Assembly (NCBI GenBank): GCA_958510825.1
Contig: OY294049.1
Coordinates: 2,542,001-2,606,000, forward strand
DNA from: Brachypterus glaber
Taxonomy: Eukaryota > Arthropoda > Insecta > Coleoptera > Kateretidae
DNA: 64,000 nucleotides
Reading direction: 5' to 3'
Shown: positions 59,679 to 64,000 of the stretch, one piece after another
Layout: each line of letters begins with the position of its first letter
How positions within the stretch are numbered: the stretch's first letter is position 1
The notes under the pieces: generated by a model
Database searches by the model: none
What the model was told of the DNA's origin: nothing
Seen by the model: the letters and a program-made list of their open reading frames with translations, nothing else
Position numbers and translations under genes: made by a program

Positions 59679-62600
59679 GTAAGTTAAGTTAAATAATTAT
59701 GTACTAAAATGCCAAGTAACGTAACTTTTTTTTTGTAGAAAACCTGATTTTGGTAATTATTCAATTGTTAAGCCACAAAAAGTATCAGCTAAGAAGAAAA
59801 TTCCAGAACATATACCTAAACCAAGCTATTATAGAACTGGAGAACCAACAGAAAATATAACTTGTCCAGAAATTAAAAATGTAGACCAAATTGTACAAAT
59901 GCAGGAAGCATGCAAATTAGCAGCAAATATATTAAGATACGTAGAAGAAAAAATTGAAGTAATTATAGTTAATAATTTGAAAGCATTTCATTTATAATAA
60001 GAAATTATAGGTAGGACAAACCACAGATGAGATCGATTGCTTGGTACATGATTTAAGCATTAAAAATGGGGCATATCCTTCACCATTTAATTACAAACAC
60101 TTTCCAAAATCTGTATGTACATCCATAAACAATGTTGCTTGCCATGGTATTCCAGATAATAGGAAATTAGTAGATGGAGACATAGTAAATGTTGATATTA
60201 CTGTAAGTAAATTCTGTCTGCATTTGAGAGTTTCTCTAGGGGTAGGTGTCTTTACAGCGCAGTCCATTACCGCGACACCGTTACCGCGCATAGATATTAC
60301 CGCGAATGCCATTACCGCGAGGGGGTCAATACCTTAGAGGATGGAAGGGAGAGAGTAAGCATTAGATAGAGAATTATAGGCCCAACAATGTTGGTAACAC
60401 GTTGGGCCAACATGTTCTGCATAAGGCTCTAGTAATAAGAGAACCGGGGTCTTGCTTCTTATTGGTCGGTGTACATATATAGTAATACATAGTATTCCAC
60501 GTTATCTATCTCACTCCAACATTGGAAGCGCGCTGGATGTTGGACCCAGAATATCTCAATGTATAAGGTAAACGGTATATTGTATAGGTAATGGTATATG
60601 GATGCCAACTCTATATCCCTTCCATCGTCTATGGTCAATACCGCGCATTATTATTTTTTAGCAGAAAAAAATATTATGTTTTAAAATTTTTGTTTTTATA
60701 ATTATTTTGCAGAAAAACAAACCAACATTTTATTGTAACAAGAAAAATAATTCAAAAATAAAACAAAATAATATTAATACATGTATTTTATTACATTTTT
60801 TAAAACACTTTTACATGATAAAGCTGCTAGGCCCGGGTTGTGGCCGTGGCTAGTTTCCTTTACAACATTTCCGTCAAAAGTATGCAAACGCCCCTGCCTG
60901 AAAGAACGTCGTAACTTACGAACTTACAAAAAAAAATTAAACAATCTTTTCCTTTATGTATGTTGCATGTCAAAAGTCCCTTAAACTTTTGAACGGGTTA
61001 AGATACCAACTTGAAATTTAAAACACTTAAATAACATAACCCAAATAATTTTTTAGTATATATTTGATATGCTTAGGGGGCACAATGGAGACAGGGGGGC
61101 AAGGGGGGAAATTTTTTTTAATGAACAGGGGGGTCCTGTGATATCATTTTAAAGCTTACAAAATTCTCTATTTGTCTATATAACTTTTAATTTTTTAAAC
61201 CTTTTTTTTAAGGTTTTCATTTTTATTTTTTTTTGCTAAAAAATGCGATTTTTTTAGGATTTTTTTTTAATTTTATTTATATCATTCAAAATTAGTTTAA
61301 AAGTATAATTGATGTATTTGCATAATAAAATAAACCATTTTTCACAAATTGTTTAATTTTTTTAAAGAAATTTTGACGAAAATTCTAATTTTTGGGGCTT
61401 TGAAATAAGCCCAAAAATAGCTTTGAAAAAAAAAACAAAAAATATGCGGAAAAATAGAAAATTCTATAAGCTTTAAAATGATGTATCACACGAGCACTCT
61501 TTCTATTTAAAAAAATTCCCCCCCTGCCCTCCTGTCTCCATCGTGCCCCTTAATTGTGCAATATGTATTTATATGTGTTTATGTTCTTTTTTTTATATTT
61601 ATCCTGTTAATGGTTTTTTTTTTACTGTTGGATAATAAACGTTATTTATTTAAGCATACCAAATATATTCCAAAAAATTATTTGGGTTATGTTATTTAGG
61701 CGTTTTAAATTTTAAGTTGAAATTACCAAATATATGTCTAAATTAGATAAAAAACTATGCCTTGGATAACTCTCTAACTTAGCATATAGCGACTTTAAAT
61801 TAACGAAAACAAAACGAGCGATAGTGGACTGCTTAGGGGGTTGTAAAGTAAGGGGGTTGTAAAGTAAGGGTGTTGAAAGGGAAAAAGGGATGTCACTAAC
61901 CTTGGTTTGATGCTGATGATCCGGTTTTCCTGTGCACAGGTTTCTTCGTGTTGAGGTTGTGAGAGGATAACAAAAAGCCGATAAAAAGTTAAAGTGGGGG
62001 GGCTTTTGACATGCTGTGTATAAAATTTTTATATAAAGCGTGGTCTTTGCCCTAGCACTTTTCACAATTTCGATCGACATGACGATTAATAAAAAAAAGT
62101 TAATCAATATAAATTTAATAGAAAAAAACAAACAGAAAAAAAAACAAAACCAAACACAGAAATGTTGGTGCATTTAATAAAAGTTTCACTTTATCAATAA
62201 AAATACAAATTAAATATTATGTTTGAAAACCTAAACAAAACCGCCATCAATCTCGTGGAAAAACCCATACATAAAAATAAAATATAAAAAATGTGATTTT
62301 CGCTTTAAAAGTCATACGCGGTAATGACCCATTGGAAAATTCAACTTTTATTTATAGTTAATAAACAAAAAAGTTAAAGGGGGTAACAATTTTTTGTGAC
62401 ACCCAGTAGATCTAGTAAATTGAAGGACTTTTTTTAAGGTATTTTTTAATGGATATCATGGAGATTGTTCAAAAACGCTTTTAGTAGGGAATGTGGATCA
62501 GCCTGGCCAGAATCTGGTTAAATCAACTGAAACTATTTTAAATGAAGCTATTGAATACTGTCGTCCTGGAAGATTCTTTAGAGATATTGGTTATTTGATT

Positions 62601-63665
62601 GAAAAACGGGCTTATGACATGGGATACAACATAATTCCTGCATTTATTGGACACGGAATTGGGCATTACTTTCATGGTCCTCCAGATATCTATCACATTA
62701 GTAAGTTTCTGGTTTTCCTGCAAAAAAAAAACAAAAATACAAAAAATAAAAAAATTATTTCTTAAAAAACAATTTTTCGTAGCGAGCTATCGCACAAAGT
62801 AATAGTTTATTCCAAACCCACATAGGTAGAGAATCTCTAGAAGCTCTACCTATGTGATTAAACCCATTCCGATTTTCAATAACCCTTTTGCTCCTGAAAT
62901 AAAAATAATGAATAAGTCTCAATTTAACTGCATTATTATACATTTTCTATGCTTAAAAAGAAGAAATAAAAAACAATTTTTTTTTTCAGTTTTTGCATAA
63001 GTTATTGTTTCTTTAGAGTTTCAGGAAAGTCTTATTGAACTGAATTAAATTTGCATAATTATTTGCATACATATGTAGGTATATTTTCTTGCTTTTTAGA
63101 ACACGTAATAAAAAATACTTTTATTCCAACGTTTCGGCGTTTATTGTACAGCCATTTTCAAGGATGAATTAAAAAAATAAATGTATAAATAAAATTAAGT
63201 AAAAATATATGGACTTAATTTTATAAAGTTCAAATATTTTTACTTAATTTTATTTATACATTTATTTTTTTAATTCATCCTTGAAAATGGCTGTACAATA
63301 AACGCCAAAACGTTGGAATAAAAGTATTTTTCATTACGTGTTCTAAAAAGCAAGAAAATATACCTACATATAATTTAATAGAACAAGAAAAGTAAAACTT
63401 TGCATACATATTTTTTTTTGAATTAAGTCTTATTTGCAAAAGCCGTATCATAACTGTTATATTTTTAGGAAATACGTACCCGGGAGTGATGAAATCTGGA
63501 ATGACTTTCACCATAGAACCAATTTTAACCCAGGGAGAAGAATATGTAGAAATTTTGGATGATAACTGGACTGCAGTAACTTGTGACAATGCCAGGACAG
63601 CTCAATTTGAACATACTGTATTGATTACAGATGATGGCGTCAAAATATTAACAGTTCCTGATTAA
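59623..63665 (+). CDS. MAP1D: Methionine aminopeptidase 1D, mitochondrial
   Basis: Five exons: 59623-59678, 59739-59958, 60011-60202, 62439-62700 and 63469-63665. Phases agree; 309 codons, 308 residues. It removes the initiator Met from mitochondrially made proteins. Exon 1 gives [19 protein letters not shown], basic, hydroxylated and free of acids, as expected for a matrix presequence. The pita-bread metallopeptidase core follows: [15 protein letters not shown] (His137), NVDIT (Asp154), GYHGDCSKT (Asp165), [18 protein letters not shown] (His228), MTFTIEPIL (Glu260) and [10 protein letters not shown] (Glu291). The five dinuclear-metal ligands are all present. VPD-TAA ends the protein. The absence of an N-terminal zinc-finger region and the presence of a presequence favour MetAP1D over cytosolic MetAP1. 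Confidence 0.93.
60266..60319. repeat. Four-copy ATTACCGCG array
   Basis: RTTACCGCG words start at 60266, 60280, 60296 and 60311, a spacing of about 15 bases. A related AATACCGCG is at 60637 and the inverted CGCGGTAAT is at 62317. All lie in MetAP1D intron 3. Confidence 0.65.
60960..61735. repeat. Large foldback in MetAP1D intron 3
   Basis: AATAACATAACCCAAATAAT, GGGGGCACAATGGAGACAGG and TATCATTTTAAAGCTT at the left are mirrored at the right by AAGCTTTAAAATGATGTATC, CTGTCTCCATCGTGCCCC and ATTATTTGGGTTATGTTATT. Arms exceed 200 bp. There is no coding frame. The 153-codon minus-strand ORF at 61712-62173 overlaps its right edge and is not protein-like. Confidence 0.7.
63072..63370. mobile_element. 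Foldback MITE in MetAP1D intron 4
   Basis: TATGTAGGTATATTTTCTTG at the left and CAAGAAAATATACCTACATA at the right bound arms of about 135 bp that are almost perfect, including ACACGTAATAAAAAATACTT, CCAACGTTTCGGCGTTTATT and GCCATTTTCAAGGATGAATT. It ends about 100 bases before exon 5. Confidence 0.75.
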
Positions 63666-63727
63666 ATTTAAAATTATTAAGATTGGTTTACTAAAAAATT
63701 AACACCAAAGTTATCAAAAATGTTGAG

Positions 63728-63802
63728 AATTAAATGTCACATTCAGTGAACTAGAGAAGTTCTCTAGTTCATTGGTCACATTTCACTGGTTAAATTCTTA
63801 GT
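63728..63802. repeat. Hairpin just past the MetAP1D stop
   Basis: TGAACTAGAGAA-G-TTCTCTAGTTCA is a 25-base palindrome, flanked by degenerate arms (GAATTAAATGTCACATTCA; GGTCACATTTCACTGG). It starts about 65 bases after the TAA and probably lies in the 3' UTR. Confidence 0.6.
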
Positions 63803-63889
63803 TTAGTAGTAATAATTGGCCAAACCAACCTTCATTTATTATTGATTTGTACTGGAAACTTTTTTTTTAGAAAATATTGATGGTTAGGC

Positions 63890-64000
63890 ACAAATAGTTA
63901 TAGGGCCATAGTAGCTCTAAAAGCGATTTTTCGACCTACATGTATAGGAACTTTTTTTCTTAGTTTTTGATATAGAATAACCCTTTTTAACATTTTAGTA
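63890..64000. repeat. Start of another ACATGTATA/AACTTTTTTT dispersed repeat
   Basis: CGACCTACATGTATAGGAAC, TTAGTTTTTGATATAGAATA and AACATTTTAGTA match the interior of the families at 11820-11930 and 34395-34505. The element runs off the right edge. Confidence 0.55.

Noticed and set aside
61712..62173. 153-codon minus-strand ORF in MetAP1D intron 3
   Set aside because: Hydrophobic start followed by low-complexity sequence. It overlaps a foldback arm, has no recognisable motif, and lies antisense in an intron.

Overview
This is a eukaryotic window with about two-thirds A+T, small exons separated by GT..AG introns, and very dense transposon-derived sequence. The proteins look arthropod, most likely insect (a beetle-like holometabolan is my guess, not proven). 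A 200-base run of N at 21805-22004 marks a scaffold gap.

Five protein-coding genes can be read. (1) 1482-5315 (+): the last two coding exons of a glycine-rich, probably RNA-binding, protein whose start lies left of the window. (2) 14005-19426 (-): a five-exon, 394-residue coiled-coil protein with a DPY30 motif. (3) 25774-31582 (-): a five-exon, 312-residue orthologue of the abscission/NoCut checkpoint regulator ANCHR (ZFYVE19), with a FYVE-type zinc finger, three MIM1-like motifs and a C-terminal B-box-like zinc finger. (4) 32114-54468 (+): thirteen exons encoding a complete 1140-residue Golgi alpha-mannosidase II (GH38). (5) 59623-63665 (+): a complete 308-residue mitochondrial methionine aminopeptidase 1D in five exons, the first a 56-base exon carrying the presequence. 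Exon phases agree at every junction in genes 2-5 and the totals are whole codons, which is the main support for the models. ANCHR and alpha-mannosidase II are divergent and share a roughly 530-bp promoter interval. The genes have unrelated housekeeping roles (cytokinesis timing, N-glycan trimming, mitochondrial N-terminal processing), so I see no functional cluster.

The rest is mostly repeats, a striking share of them palindromic (foldback or MITE-like). There are Harbinger-like ends with TTA/TAA target duplications (3276, 37410, 55911), a hAT-like element with an 8-bp duplication (30176-30831), a 140-bp MITE nested in another repeat with a CTAAG duplication (34164-34303), twin 575-bp MITEs in neighbouring introns of the DPY30 gene, a tRNA-Ala-like SINE, and a long open non-LTR retrotransposon reading frame (41594-44596, minus strand) in alpha-mannosidase intron 7. 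The N-terminus of that frame appears to be the tail of a Tc1-like transposase. The most unusual non-coding structure is a tandem array at 7745-10085, in which two types of roughly 330-bp unit alternate A-B-A-B-A-B.

No CRISPR array, prokaryotic operon or virus was found. All classifications come from reading motifs, not from searches.
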